Shown here one piece after another: positions 36,171 to 44,857 of a stretch of DNA of 64,000 nt. Source of the stretch: Flavivirga abyssicola (GTDB taxonomy: Bacteria > Bacteroidota > Bacteroidia > Flavobacteriales > Flavobacteriaceae). Where the stretch lies: the NCBI RefSeq assembly GCF_030540775.2, contig NZ_CP141266.1, positions 2,343,001 to 2,407,000 of the forward strand. The letters run 5' to 3'. The notes under the pieces were generated by a model. It was not told the DNA's origin and made no database searches. It saw nothing but the letters and a program-made list of their open reading frames with translations. Within the stretch, counting starts at the first letter, position 1. Every line of letters starts with the position of its first letter. The translations under genes and the position numbers were made by a program.

Positions 36171-37367
36171 ATGAATACCTTATTATCCATAGAAAAAAGA
36201 AACGCCGTACTACTTAAAATGGCAGTACTTTTAGAGCAAGAAAGAAACGCTATTATAACTATTAATAAAGCTGATTTAGAAGCTTATAATGGTGATGATA
36301 TTTCAATGTATGATAGACTGAAAGTGGATGATGCCAAGGTCGACGAAATGATTGCTTCGGTAACACATTTAGCATCTCAGGAAGACCCTGTTGGCGTAGA
36401 ACGTTTTAGTTTTAAACATGATAACGGGATGCAGGTTTATAACAAAACAGCATCGTTTGGAACGGTGTTGATTATTTATGAATCTAGACCAGATGTGACT
36501 GTTGAAGCAGCGGGTATCGCCTTTAAATCGGGTAATAAAATATTACTTAAAGGCGGTAAAGAATCATTAAAATCAAACTTGAAAATTGTTGAGTTATGGC
36601 ATCAAGCCTTAAAAGAAAATGAAGCCTCAACGGATTGGGTTGAGTATTTACAATTCAATAGAACAGAAACACAAGCCTTTTTAGAAAAACCAACCCAAAA
36701 AGTAGATTTAATTGTGCCTCGTGGTGGAGAACGCTTAATTGCGTTTGTAAAGCAACATGCCACATGCCCAGTGATAATTAGCGGCCGTGGTAATAACTTT
36801 GTGTATGTACATCCGGAAGCAGATCAGCAAATAGCATTAGACTTAATTGTGAATGGAAAAACAGCTAAAATATCAGCTTGTAATGCTATTGATAAGGTGA
36901 TTATAGATAAAGACTTGCCTAATAAAAAAGACTTTATAGAAAACCTTATTTCTAAATTAAAAACATTTAATGTTGAAATTTTAGGAGATAAAACCGTGTG
37001 TGAATTTGATGAGGTGAATACAATACCTTCCGATGATACATGGTTTGAAGAATTTTTAGATTATAAAATAGCGATTGGAGAAGTTACCTCAAATGAAGAG
37101 GCTATAGCCATGATAAATAAATATTCTGGCGGACATTCATCAGTCATTGTAACAACCAATGAAGCTGAAGCGAAATTATTTATGGAGAATGTAGATACCG
37201 CTGCCGTGTATCACAACGCATCCTCACGTTTTACAGATGGCGGACAATTAGGTTTAGGTGGCGAGTTAGCTATTAGCACTGATAAATTACACCAAAGAGG
37301 GCCTATAGGCTTACAACATTTGGTAACTAATAAATGGTATGTTCATGGCAATGGACAAACAAGATAA
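36171..37367 (+). CDS. proA: glutamate-5-semialdehyde dehydrogenase (gamma-glutamyl phosphate reductase)
   Basis: A 398-residue NADPH-dependent enzyme of proline synthesis. The segment IYESRPDVTVEAAGIAFKSG is the ProA signature, and the catalytic Cys is the one in KISACNAIDK. The C-terminal SSRFTDGGQLGLGGELAIST is typical. It comes two bases before the proB start, so ProA and ProB, which work as a pair on an unstable phosphate intermediate, should be made together. Confidence 0.95.
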   Translation: MNTLLSIEKRNAVLLKMAVLLEQERNAIITINKADLEAYNGDDISMYDRLKVDDAKVDEMIASVTHLASQEDPVGVERFSFKHDNGMQVYNKTASFGTVLIIYESRPDVTVEAAGIAFKSGNKILLKGGKESLKSNLKIVELWHQALKENEASTDWVEYLQFNRTETQAFLEKPTQKVDLIVPRGGERLIAFVKQHATCPVIISGRGNNFVYVHPEADQQIALDLIVNGKTAKISACNAIDKVIIDKDLPNKKDFIENLISKLKTFNVEILGDKTVCEFDEVNTIPSDDTWFEEFLDYKIAIGEVTSNEEAIAMINKYSGGHSSVIVTTNEAEAKLFMENVDTAAVYHNASSRFTDGGQLGLGGELAISTDKLHQRGPIGLQHLVTNKWYVHGNGQTR

Positions 37368-37369
37368 CC

Positions 37370-38131
37370 ATGAAGAAGAAAAGAATATTACTTAAAGTCG
37401 GGTCTAACACACTTACCAAAGAAACCAATAACATTTCAAGAGGTAAGATAGAGGATATGGCCAATCAAATGGCACAATTACAAGATACCTGTGAGTTTGT
37501 TATTGTAAGCTCTGGAGCTATCGCTGTGGCAAAACAATTTGTAAAGCTGGAAAGTAAGCAAAAAGACGTTTTTGTAAAACAAGCCCTGGCGTCTATTGGT
37601 CAGCCACATCTAATAAGAATTTATCAGGAGATTTTTAGAGAATACGGATTACTAACATCGCAATGTTTATTATCCTATTCAGATTTTGAAAAACAGGAAA
37701 GCAAAACCAATATCGTAAATACCATAAATGTACTCGTTAACAATAATTACATACCTATTATTAACGAAAACGATACGGTAGCTACCGATGAAATTAAATT
37801 TGGAGATAACGATAAATTAGGAGCACTTACCGCGTCGCTTTTAAATGCCGACTTGTTTATAATAGCAACCAATACCAACGGTATTTATACCAAAGAATCC
37901 ATAGAAAATGGAACCCCAAAAACCATAGAACTTGTTGAAGATTTTGATCAATTAAAGAATCAAGTCGTAAATTCTAAATCTACTCATGGTACAGGTGGCA
38001 TGCAATCTAAGATAGATGCCATTTCAGTAGCAAAACAATCAAACGTAGAAACATGGATAGTAAACGGATTAGAAGATAATTTTATAATTAATGCTTTTGA
38101 AAATAAAGTCCCGTTTACCAAAATAAGATAA
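37370..38131 (+). CDS. proB: glutamate 5-kinase
   Basis: A 253-residue kinase from the ATG at 37370; an upstream in-frame start would overlap proA and lacks support. The N-terminal LLKVGSNTLTKE and IVSSGAIAV are the amino-acid-kinase motifs. ENDTVATDEIKFGDND and GTGGMQSKIDA are further signatures. It is short because it lacks the C-terminal PUA domain present in the E. coli enzyme; this is common in Bacteroidetes. It phosphorylates glutamate in the first step to proline. Confidence 0.93.
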   Translation: MKKKRILLKVGSNTLTKETNNISRGKIEDMANQMAQLQDTCEFVIVSSGAIAVAKQFVKLESKQKDVFVKQALASIGQPHLIRIYQEIFREYGLLTSQCLLSYSDFEKQESKTNIVNTINVLVNNNYIPIINENDTVATDEIKFGDNDKLGALTASLLNADLFIIATNTNGIYTKESIENGTPKTIELVEDFDQLKNQVVNSKSTHGTGGMQSKIDAISVAKQSNVETWIVNGLEDNFIINAFENKVPFTKIR

Positions 38132-38134
38132 AAG

Positions 38135-38167
38135 AGACCTGTCAGGTTTTTAAAACCTGACAGGTCT
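38135..38167. repeat. AGACCTGTCAGGT palindrome
   Basis: A 33-bp perfect palindrome identical to 32622-32654. It begins three bases after the proB stop codon and ends 16 bp before the carbamoyltransferase ATG, so it fills the gap of 52 bp. Confidence 0.85.
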
Positions 38168-38183
38168 AAAAAACAGATTAAAA

Positions 38184-39125
38184 ATGAAACATTACACTTC
38201 CATACACGACATAGATGACATCAATTCATGGATTGCCGAGGCTAAAGCTTTAAAACAAGACCCTTTAAAACATACAGCGTTAGGGAAAGATAAAACCATA
38301 GGGTTATTATTTTTCAACTCTAGTTTACGTACCCGTTTAAGTACGCAAAAAGCCGCATTGAATTTAGGGATGAATCCGATTGTTATGAATGTGTCTGGCG
38401 ATGCCTGGGGTATCGAATTTGGAGATGGAACCGTTATGGATGGAAACACTGCAGAACACATCAAAGAAGCAGCAGCAGTTGTATCGCAGTATTGTGATAT
38501 TATTGCAGTAAGAGCATTTCCAACATTAACAGACAAAGCAAAAGATGAAAGCGAGCAGGTTTTAAAATCCTTTGTTAAATATGCGTCTGTACCTATTGTA
38601 AATATGGAAAGTGCCACAGGACACCCATTACAAGGATTAACAGATGCACTAACGATTTCAGAACATGCTAAAGTAGCAAAGCCAAAAGTCGTGTTAAGTT
38701 GGGCACCACATGTAAAAACCTTACCGCATGCAGTCGCGAATAGTTTTGTACAAGCCATGCAAAAAATGGATGTTGAGTTTGTAATTACCCATCCAGAAGG
38801 TTACGATTTAAATCCTGAAATTACAGGAGATACGCCCGTAATTTATAATCAGGAAGAAGCCTTTGCAAATGCCGATTTTGTATATACTAAAAACTGGAGT
38901 TCGTATTCAGATTATGGAAAAATTTTAAGCGAAGACCCTAATTGGATGATAACCAAAGAAAAATTAGGAAACGCTAAATTTATGCATTGTTTACCAGTAA
39001 GGCGAAATGTTGTAGTAGAAGATGCTGTTTTAGACAGTGATAGTTCATTGGTGATTCAACAAGCTAATAACAGAACCTATGCAGCGCAAGTAGTACTTAA
39101 AAAATTGTTGGAAGCTAATAAGTAA
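38184..39125 (+). CDS. argF': N-acylornithine carbamoyltransferase (acetyl- or succinyl-ornithine)
   Basis: A 313-residue transcarbamylase of the special type used in Bacteroidetes and Xanthomonas, which acts on acylated ornithine. The carbamoyl-phosphate motif is FNSSLRTRLSTQ (residues 44-55) and HCLPVRRN lies near the C-terminus. Position 90 in MDGNTAEH is Ala. From the literature as I recall it, Glu at this site favours acetylornithine and Pro (or small residues placed there by mutation) favours succinylornithine. This suggests use of N-succinylornithine. The gene lies between proB and argB. Confidence 0.92.
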   Translation: MKHYTSIHDIDDINSWIAEAKALKQDPLKHTALGKDKTIGLLFFNSSLRTRLSTQKAALNLGMNPIVMNVSGDAWGIEFGDGTVMDGNTAEHIKEAAAVVSQYCDIIAVRAFPTLTDKAKDESEQVLKSFVKYASVPIVNMESATGHPLQGLTDALTISEHAKVAKPKVVLSWAPHVKTLPHAVANSFVQAMQKMDVEFVITHPEGYDLNPEITGDTPVIYNQEEAFANADFVYTKNWSSYSDYGKILSEDPNWMITKEKLGNAKFMHCLPVRRNVVVEDAVLDSDSSLVIQQANNRTYAAQVVLKKLLEANK

Positions 39126-39134
39126 AAAGTTAAC

Positions 39135-39215
39135 GTCATTGCGAAAGAGGTGCGATTGAAGCAATCTTTAAATCATACACAGATTACTTCGTCGTTAAAT
39201 ACTCCTCGTAATGAC
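39135..39215. repeat. GTCATTGCGAAAGAGGTGCG extragenic repeat before argB
   Basis: The ends GTCATTGCGA and CTCGTAATGAC are imperfect inverted copies, with GAAGCAATCTTT in the left half and AGATTACTTCGTC in the right. The frame across this repeat is open into argB, but it does not look like protein-coding sequence. Confidence 0.65.
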
Positions 39216-39230
39216 AAATTAAACATAGGC

Positions 39231-40007
39231 ATGGAAAAACTATCCATAGTAAAAATAGGAGGCAATATCATTGAAGACGAAACGTCCTTAAAAGCCTTTT
39301 TAAAACTGTTTTCCAATTTAGAAGGAAAGAAAATCTTAGTACATGGTGGTGGCAAACGAGCTACATTAGTGGCGTCTAAATTAGGAATTGAATCTAAAAT
39401 GATAAACGGCAGACGTATTACCGATGCCGAAACTTTAGAAGTGATCACTATGGTTTATGGCGGTCTGGTAAACAAAAATATTGTTGCTAAACTTCAAGCT
39501 TTAAATACTAATGCCATTGGGTTAACAGGTGCCGATATTAATAGTATAGCATCAGATAAAAGACCAGTAAAAGAGATCGATTTTGGTTTTGTTGGCGATG
39601 TTAAACAAGTCGCTCACGAATCTATAGATAAACTCATTCAAGCCGATTTTACGCCTGTTTTTTGTGCCATTACGCACGATGGCAATGGGCAATTATTAAA
39701 TACAAATGCAGACACTATCACCTCTCAAGTAGCAGTAGGAATGAGTCATTTATACAAAACATCCATTTACTATTGCTTCGAATTAAACGGTGTTTTAGAA
39801 GATATCAATGATAAAAATTCGGTAGTAAAACATATCAACTCAAAGACATATAAGGAGTTACTGGAAAAAGGCATCATAGCCGATGGTATGCTACCAAAAT
39901 TAGAAAACTGTTTTGATGCATTAAATAATGGTGTAAATACAATTAATATGGGAAATACATCGATGTTAACCCAAGAAAATGATAATTTTACAACTATAAC
40001 TTTATAA
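39231..40007 (+). CDS. argB: acylglutamate kinase
   Basis: A 258-residue amino-acid kinase that phosphorylates N-acylglutamate. VKIGGNIIEDE and LVHGGGKRATLV are the two Gly-rich ATP-site motifs, and LLNTNADTITSQVA is the conserved middle segment. ATG at 39231 is chosen because the 27 upstream in-frame codons run across an extragenic repeat. One base separates it from argE. Confidence 0.94.
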   Translation: MEKLSIVKIGGNIIEDETSLKAFLKLFSNLEGKKILVHGGGKRATLVASKLGIESKMINGRRITDAETLEVITMVYGGLVNKNIVAKLQALNTNAIGLTGADINSIASDKRPVKEIDFGFVGDVKQVAHESIDKLIQADFTPVFCAITHDGNGQLLNTNADTITSQVAVGMSHLYKTSIYYCFELNGVLEDINDKNSVVKHINSKTYKELLEKGIIADGMLPKLENCFDALNNGVNTINMGNTSMLTQENDNFTTITL

Positions 40008-40008
40008 C

Positions 40009-41073
40009 ATGACGCAGCAGGAATTAACAAATGATGCCATATCGCTTTTAAAAAAGCTGATAGAAACACAGTCCTTTTCATCAGAAGAAGACCAAACGGC
40101 ATGGCATATAGAAGATTGGTTTAAGCGTTATGAAATCGATTATAAAAGGACACAAAATAATGTTTGGGCCATTAATAAGTATTTTGATGAAAGCAAACCA
40201 ACACTGTTACTAAACTCACACCACGATACTGTAAAGCCAAACAGTGCATATACCAAAGACCCTTTTAAAGCCATTGTAGAAGATGGTAAATTATATGGAT
40301 TAGGCAGTAATGATGCTGGCGGATGTTTAGTATCATTAATTGCTACATTTACTCATTTCTATAACCAAAAGGATTTAAAGTATAATCTGGTAATCGTCGC
40401 TTCCGCGGAAGAAGAGAGCAGTGGTCCAAACGGACTAAACAGTATGCTCTCTGTGATTCCAAAAGTAGATGTAGCCATAGTTGGAGAACCAACACTGATG
40501 AATTTAGCAGTAGCAGAAAAAGGCTTAGTTGTTTTTGATGCCGTAGTATCAGGAACACCAAGTCACGCAGCACACCCTAATGACGATAATGTACTTTACA
40601 ACGCCATTGACGTGTTGCAATGGTTTAAAGACTTTAAGTTTGAAAAAGGATCAGAAGCATTAGGAGATGTAAAATTAACAGTAACACAAATACATGCAGG
40701 AAAGCAACACAATGCCGTGCCAGCACATTTAGATTTAGTGATTGATGTTCGTGTAAACGATGCCTATAGCAATTCAGAAATAGCAGAAATATTGCAAGAA
40801 CAGTCGCCATGTACAAGTATTACACCTCGTAGTTTACGATTAAATTCATCAAGTATACCAGTAGATCATGATTTGGTTAAAGCAGGTCTTGCTATTGGTA
40901 GAACAACATATGGGTCACCAACATTATCAGATCAAGCAGTGCTATCATGTCCATCGTTAAAATTAGGACCAGGAGATAGCACACGATCACATTCAGCAGA
41001 TGAATTTATTTATGTAAACGAAATTGAAGAAGGCATACAAATTTATGTGCAATTGTTGGAGAAAGTATTATAA
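40009..41073 (+). CDS. argE: M20 family deacylase (acylornithine/acylcitrulline deacetylase type)
   Basis: A 354-residue di-zinc amidohydrolase. Metal ligands are visible in LNSHHDTVKPN (His), GSNDAGGCL (Asp), ASAEEESSGPNG (Glu) and IVGEPT. In this type of pathway it removes the acyl group from acylcitrulline, made by the special carbamoyltransferase, before ArgG acts. It starts 1 bp after argB. A 660-bp gap with a duplicated repeat follows. Confidence 0.92.
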   Translation: MTQQELTNDAISLLKKLIETQSFSSEEDQTAWHIEDWFKRYEIDYKRTQNNVWAINKYFDESKPTLLLNSHHDTVKPNSAYTKDPFKAIVEDGKLYGLGSNDAGGCLVSLIATFTHFYNQKDLKYNLVIVASAEEESSGPNGLNSMLSVIPKVDVAIVGEPTLMNLAVAEKGLVVFDAVVSGTPSHAAHPNDDNVLYNAIDVLQWFKDFKFEKGSEALGDVKLTVTQIHAGKQHNAVPAHLDLVIDVRVNDAYSNSEIAEILQEQSPCTSITPRSLRLNSSSIPVDHDLVKAGLAIGRTTYGSPTLSDQAVLSCPSLKLGPGDSTRSHSADEFIYVNEIEEGIQIYVQLLEKVL

Positions 41074-41082
41074 TAAGAATTA

Positions 41083-41362
41083 AGAACAAAGATTTAATTA
41101 TAGTTAAATAAATATTTACTCATAGTTAAATATAAAAGGAAATTAAGAATATAGAATCTAGAAAATAGACTTGATGATAGTTAAGTCTAAGTTTTAAAAG
41201 CGAAGCGGTCTATCATATGTTATGAATTTATGTTGAATGGTATAGCTGCTTAAATAAATAGAAACGTATTGTCACCCTGAGCATTACTGAAATGAAAATA
41301 TATTTTTATTGAAAGTAGCTTGTGAAACAAGCCGAAGGGTCTTAAGGAAAAAGAAAATATTA
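41083..41362. repeat. tandem repeat copy 1 between argE and argH
   Basis: This copy and the one at 41389-41681 share long blocks with small changes, for example TTAAGAATATAGAATCTAG, AGCGAAGCGGTCTATCATAT and GTCACCCTGAGCATTACTGA. The shift between copies is 306 bp at the left and 318 bp at the right, so an indel of 12 bp lies within. It contains no coding frame. Confidence 0.85.
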
Positions 41363-41388
41363 TAAAAAGAATATAGAATAAGGAATCA

Positions 41389-41681
41389 AGAACAAAGATT
41401 TAATCATAGTTAAATATTAATCTTGATTCTGATTTACAGTAATAACAAAAGGAATTAAGAATATAGAATCTAGAAAATAGACTTGATCATAGTTCGATTC
41501 AAGTCTTAATTCTAAAAGCGAAGCGGTCTATCATATGTTCTGAATCTATGTTGAATAGTATAGCTGCTTAAATAAATAGAAACGTATTGTCACCCTGAGC
41601 ATTACTGAAATGAAAATGTATTTTTATTGAAAGTAGCTTGTGAAACAAGTCGAAGGGTCTCAAGAATAATAGAAAATATTA
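41389..41681. repeat. tandem repeat copy 2 between argE and argH
   Basis: The second copy of the duplication starting at 41083. Inside each copy a GTCACCCTGAGCATTACTG element followed by AACAAGTCGAAGGGTCT is an extragenic repeat of its own. A GATTCCCGCCTTCGCGGAA hairpin (41696-41720) follows before argH. Confidence 0.85.
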
Positions 41682-41733
41682 GTTAAGATAAAAAAGATTC
41701 CCGCCTTCGCGGAAATGAAAAAAAGTATATAAG

Positions 41734-43008
41734 ATGAAACTCTGGGACAAAGGCATATCAATAGACAAAAAAATAGAACAATTCACAGTTGGGAACGATA
41801 GAGAAATCGATATTCATATTGCGAAGTATGATGTGATCGCATCCAAAGCACATGCTAAAATGCTTCAAAAAATTGGTATTATCACCGTTGAGGAATTGGT
41901 TGAATTGCTAGGAGGGTTAAAAGTTTTAGAAACTCAAATTGAAAACGGTACATTTGTAATTGATCCTCAGTTTGAAGATGTACACTCTAAAATAGAATTC
42001 GAACTCACAAAATCTTTAGGAGAAGTAGGCAAAAAAATCCATACAGCACGTTCTAGAAATGATCAGGTTTTAGTGGCTTTACACTTGTATTACAAAGAGA
42101 ATTTGAGTATCGTAAAAGAAAAAACAAAAACCTTCTTTACAACACTTCTTGAATTAGCTGAGACTCATAAAGGGAAAGTATTACCAGGATATACCCATTT
42201 ACAAGTAGCCATGCCATCATCATTCGGATTATGGTTTTCTGCCTATGCCGAGTTAATGATAGACGATGTATATTTACTAAATGCCGCTATACAAACAGTA
42301 GATCAGAACCCATTAGGTTCAGCTGCAGGTTACGGAAGTTCATTCCCTATCGATAGAGAATTAACTACCAAAGAAATGGACTTTTCTACCTTAAAATACA
42401 ATGTTGTAGCTGCTCAAATGAGCCGAGGAAAAAGTGAGCGTACCATAGCAGCCAGTTTAGGAAGTTTATGTAATACGATGTCTCGTTTCGCTATGGATAT
42501 TTGTTTGTATATGAGTCAGAATTTCGGGTTCATTTCCTTTCCAGATGAATTAACCACAGGGAGTAGTATCATGCCTCATAAAAAGAATCCAGATGTATTC
42601 GAATTGATTCGAGGGAAGTGTAATAAAATACAAGCCTTGCAAAGTGAAATGATTTTAATAACCAATAATTTACCAAGTGGCTACCATAGAGATTTTCAGT
42701 TATTAAAAGAAAACATTATTGCCGCTTTTGAAGAAGTAAAGGATATTCTGGATATTTTCAATTATTCGATCCAACAAATCATTGTAAAAGATGTAGATAT
42801 CAATAGCGATTTGTATAAATACCTCTTTACAGTAGACAATATAAATACTTTGGTAGTTGAAGGGCAAAGTTTCAGAGAAGCTTATCAGAAAATAGGCGGA
42901 CAGGTACAAGACGGCACTTATGTTCCAGATACCTCTAAGCATCATACACATGTTGGGAGCATTCATAATTTAAGTTTAGATAAAATTAGTGCTAAGTTTC
43001 CCCAATAA
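41734..43008 (+). CDS. argH: argininosuccinate lyase
   Basis: A 424-residue enzyme that splits argininosuccinate into arginine and fumarate, the last step of the pathway. The superfamily signature GSSIMPHKKNPD lies near residue 270. HTARSRNDQVLVALH and PGYTHLQVAMPSSFG carry further active-site parts. It is the last gene of the cluster and lies after a 660-bp gap with duplicated repeats, so it may have its own promoter. A hydrolase gene follows 33 bp later. Confidence 0.95.
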   Translation: MKLWDKGISIDKKIEQFTVGNDREIDIHIAKYDVIASKAHAKMLQKIGIITVEELVELLGGLKVLETQIENGTFVIDPQFEDVHSKIEFELTKSLGEVGKKIHTARSRNDQVLVALHLYYKENLSIVKEKTKTFFTTLLELAETHKGKVLPGYTHLQVAMPSSFGLWFSAYAELMIDDVYLLNAAIQTVDQNPLGSAAGYGSSFPIDRELTTKEMDFSTLKYNVVAAQMSRGKSERTIAASLGSLCNTMSRFAMDICLYMSQNFGFISFPDELTTGSSIMPHKKNPDVFELIRGKCNKIQALQSEMILITNNLPSGYHRDFQLLKENIIAAFEEVKDILDIFNYSIQQIIVKDVDINSDLYKYLFTVDNINTLVVEGQSFREAYQKIGGQVQDGTYVPDTSKHHTHVGSIHNLSLDKISAKFPQ

Positions 43009-43041
43009 ATAATGGATTAACTTGATTTAATTTTTAAAACA

Positions 43042-43971
43042 ATGCCTATAAAATCAACCTTTAAAATATATGTATTAACCTTTTGTTTATCTTTTACTAT
43101 GTATCACGGTTTTGCTCAATATAAGATGGTTAATTTATGGAATGGCGAGATTCCAAACAGTCAAGAAACTACCGAGCAAGAAACCGTAGAGAAAGATGAT
43201 ATTATCAAGGTATTCCAAGTAAAAAAACCAACTTTAGAAATTTATTTACCTACAAAAAGGAATGCTATTGATAAAGCAGTGATTATCTGTCCTGGAGGAG
43301 GCTATCGCTTTTTAGCTTACGATTGGGAAGGGTCAGATATTGCGAAATGGTTTAATTCTAAAGGTATTACAGCATTTGTATTAAAATATAGATTACCAGA
43401 ATCGAAGTCGTTAATCGTAGCACATGAAGCACCCTTACAAGATGCACAAAGAGCGGTGAGGTGGGTAAGGTTTCATGCAAAAGATTACAATATTAACCCC
43501 GAAAAGATTGGTGTAATCGGTTTTTCGGCAGGAGGACATTTAGCATCCACTTTAGGAACACAATATAATGCGCCAAACAAATTTAAAGAACAGCCCATCG
43601 ACATCATTTCTGCACGACCTAATTTTATGGCTTTAGTATATCCTGTAGTTACCATGAAAGATGATTACGCCCATAAAGGATCTCGCAATGCTTTATTAGG
43701 TAAAAACCCAAGCGATACTTTAATAACTCGATATTCCAATGAATTACAAGTTAGTGAAAACACTCCCCCAACATTTTTGGTGCACGCTACAGATGATGGC
43801 GCTGTACCTGTTGAAAACAGCTTAAATTTTTACAAAGCACTTAAAGATAAGGGGGTAAAATCCGAAATGCACATCTATCCGTATGGAGGTCATGGTTACT
43901 CCTTGGCTATTAACAAAGGGCATTTGCAAACATGGACTGACAGGTTATATGATTGGTTGCAGAGTTTATAA
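43042..43971 (+). CDS. secreted alpha/beta hydrolase (acetyl-xylan-esterase-like)
   Basis: A 309-residue protein with a Sec signal peptide ending near residue 27 (YHGFAQ). ICPGGGYRFLAYDWEG is the oxyanion part, and the nucleophile Ser is in IGFSAGGHLAST. The acid is in HATDDGAVPV and the His in YPYGGHGY. Relatives (BD-FAE-type esterases) remove acetyl or other acyl groups from plant or algal sugars in the periplasm. It follows argH in the same direction but is functionally unrelated to it. Confidence 0.87.
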   Translation: MPIKSTFKIYVLTFCLSFTMYHGFAQYKMVNLWNGEIPNSQETTEQETVEKDDIIKVFQVKKPTLEIYLPTKRNAIDKAVIICPGGGYRFLAYDWEGSDIAKWFNSKGITAFVLKYRLPESKSLIVAHEAPLQDAQRAVRWVRFHAKDYNINPEKIGVIGFSAGGHLASTLGTQYNAPNKFKEQPIDIISARPNFMALVYPVVTMKDDYAHKGSRNALLGKNPSDTLITRYSNELQVSENTPPTFLVHATDDGAVPVENSLNFYKALKDKGVKSEMHIYPYGGHGYSLAINKGHLQTWTDRLYDWLQSL

Positions 43972-44335
43972 CTCCAATAATTAAATCAGATTCTTCAATA
44001 CGTTTTCTAATATTGTATTCGCTTGAAAACTCGGTTACCTCAAAATCGCAATGCAAAATATTTGAAAACCAAAGATTTAGAGGATTTATAAAATTTAAAG
44101 AGTTAATCTCTGAATATTATTCGACACACTATAATGCAAAAGAGCATGCAGACAAATTATCTATTTCTTATAAATATTTGAATGATATATCTCGAAAAAT
44201 AAATACACATCTCTAGAAATAGCTTATAAAATGGGGTTTAAAGAACCTTTAAGCTTTATTCGGTTTTTCAAAAAATATACAGGTTCGACTCCAAACCAGT
44301 TTCAAAATAAAATAGAATTACCTGGCGCCGGTTAG
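43953..44335 (+). pseudogene. remnant of an AraC family regulator
   Basis: The first part (frame ending at 44216) reads RFRGFIKFKELISEYYSTHY and AKEHADKLSISYKYLNDISR, which is the start of an AraC helix-turn-helix domain. After the stop a different frame continues LEIAYKMGFKEPLSFIRFFK and KYTGSTPNQFQNKI, the end of the same domain. About 30 residues between the two helix-turn-helix units are missing and the frame is shifted. The sensor domain is almost gone too. The first 19 bases overlap the hydrolase gene and are not certain to belong. Confidence 0.75.
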
Positions 44336-44470
44336 AGATTGACTATTTTTTTGTTCATATGGATAATTCATAACCCGTTGTTCAACAATATTTTTGTACA
44401 GAATAAAAATAGTTCATAGATTATTACAGTAACAATTAAAATAAACGAACTATTCTAAATTTTTAGTATT

Positions 44471-44857
44471 ATGAAAAAAAATAAAATTATTTATTGGATT
44501 ACAACAGGTTTGTTCTGTTTATTGTTTTTTGCAGGAGCTATGATGTATATTTTTAATTATCCAAGAGCAGAAGCTTTCTATTTAAACCTAGGGTTTCCAA
44601 CTTGGCTCATTTATCCATTAGCTTTTTTAAAAATTGCAGGCGTTATTACGGTTTTAACAAAATGGTCTAAATTTTTTAAAGAGCTCGCATATGCAGGGTT
44701 CTTATTTGATGCTATTTTAGCTCTGGTTGCGCACGTAATGGTTCGTGATGGCGAGTATATGCCTGCTATTATAGCTTTAATCCTTATTATAACATCTTGG
44801 ATCTACGATCGTAAAGTATATACGCTATCTAGTAATAGTAACAAAAACAAAGAATGA
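44471..44857 (+). CDS. DoxX-like family membrane protein
   Basis: A 128-residue protein with four hydrophobic segments (about residues 7-27, 44-62, 70-90 and 98-115), fitting the DoxX-like family (PF13564). Such proteins sit in the inner membrane and some are linked to redox stress or small-molecule oxidation, but no firm function is known. The next gene overlaps it by four bases (ATGA), so the two are co-translated. Confidence 0.82.
   Translation: MKKNKIIYWITTGLFCLLFFAGAMMYIFNYPRAEAFYLNLGFPTWLIYPLAFLKIAGVITVLTKWSKFFKELAYAGFLFDAILALVAHVMVRDGEYMPAIIALILIITSWIYDRKVYTLSSNSNKNKE

Noticed and set aside
38192-38758. A 188-codon antisense open frame within the carbamoyltransferase gene
   Set aside because: The sense frame carries all family motifs; the antisense frame has no recognisable domain.
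40349-40816. Antisense leucine-rich open frames within argE
   Set aside because: They are shadows of the coding strand; argE is strongly supported by its metal-binding motifs.
41083-41681. CRISPR-like or minisatellite array
   Set aside because: There are only two copies of about 300 bp, without spacers; it is a tandem duplication.
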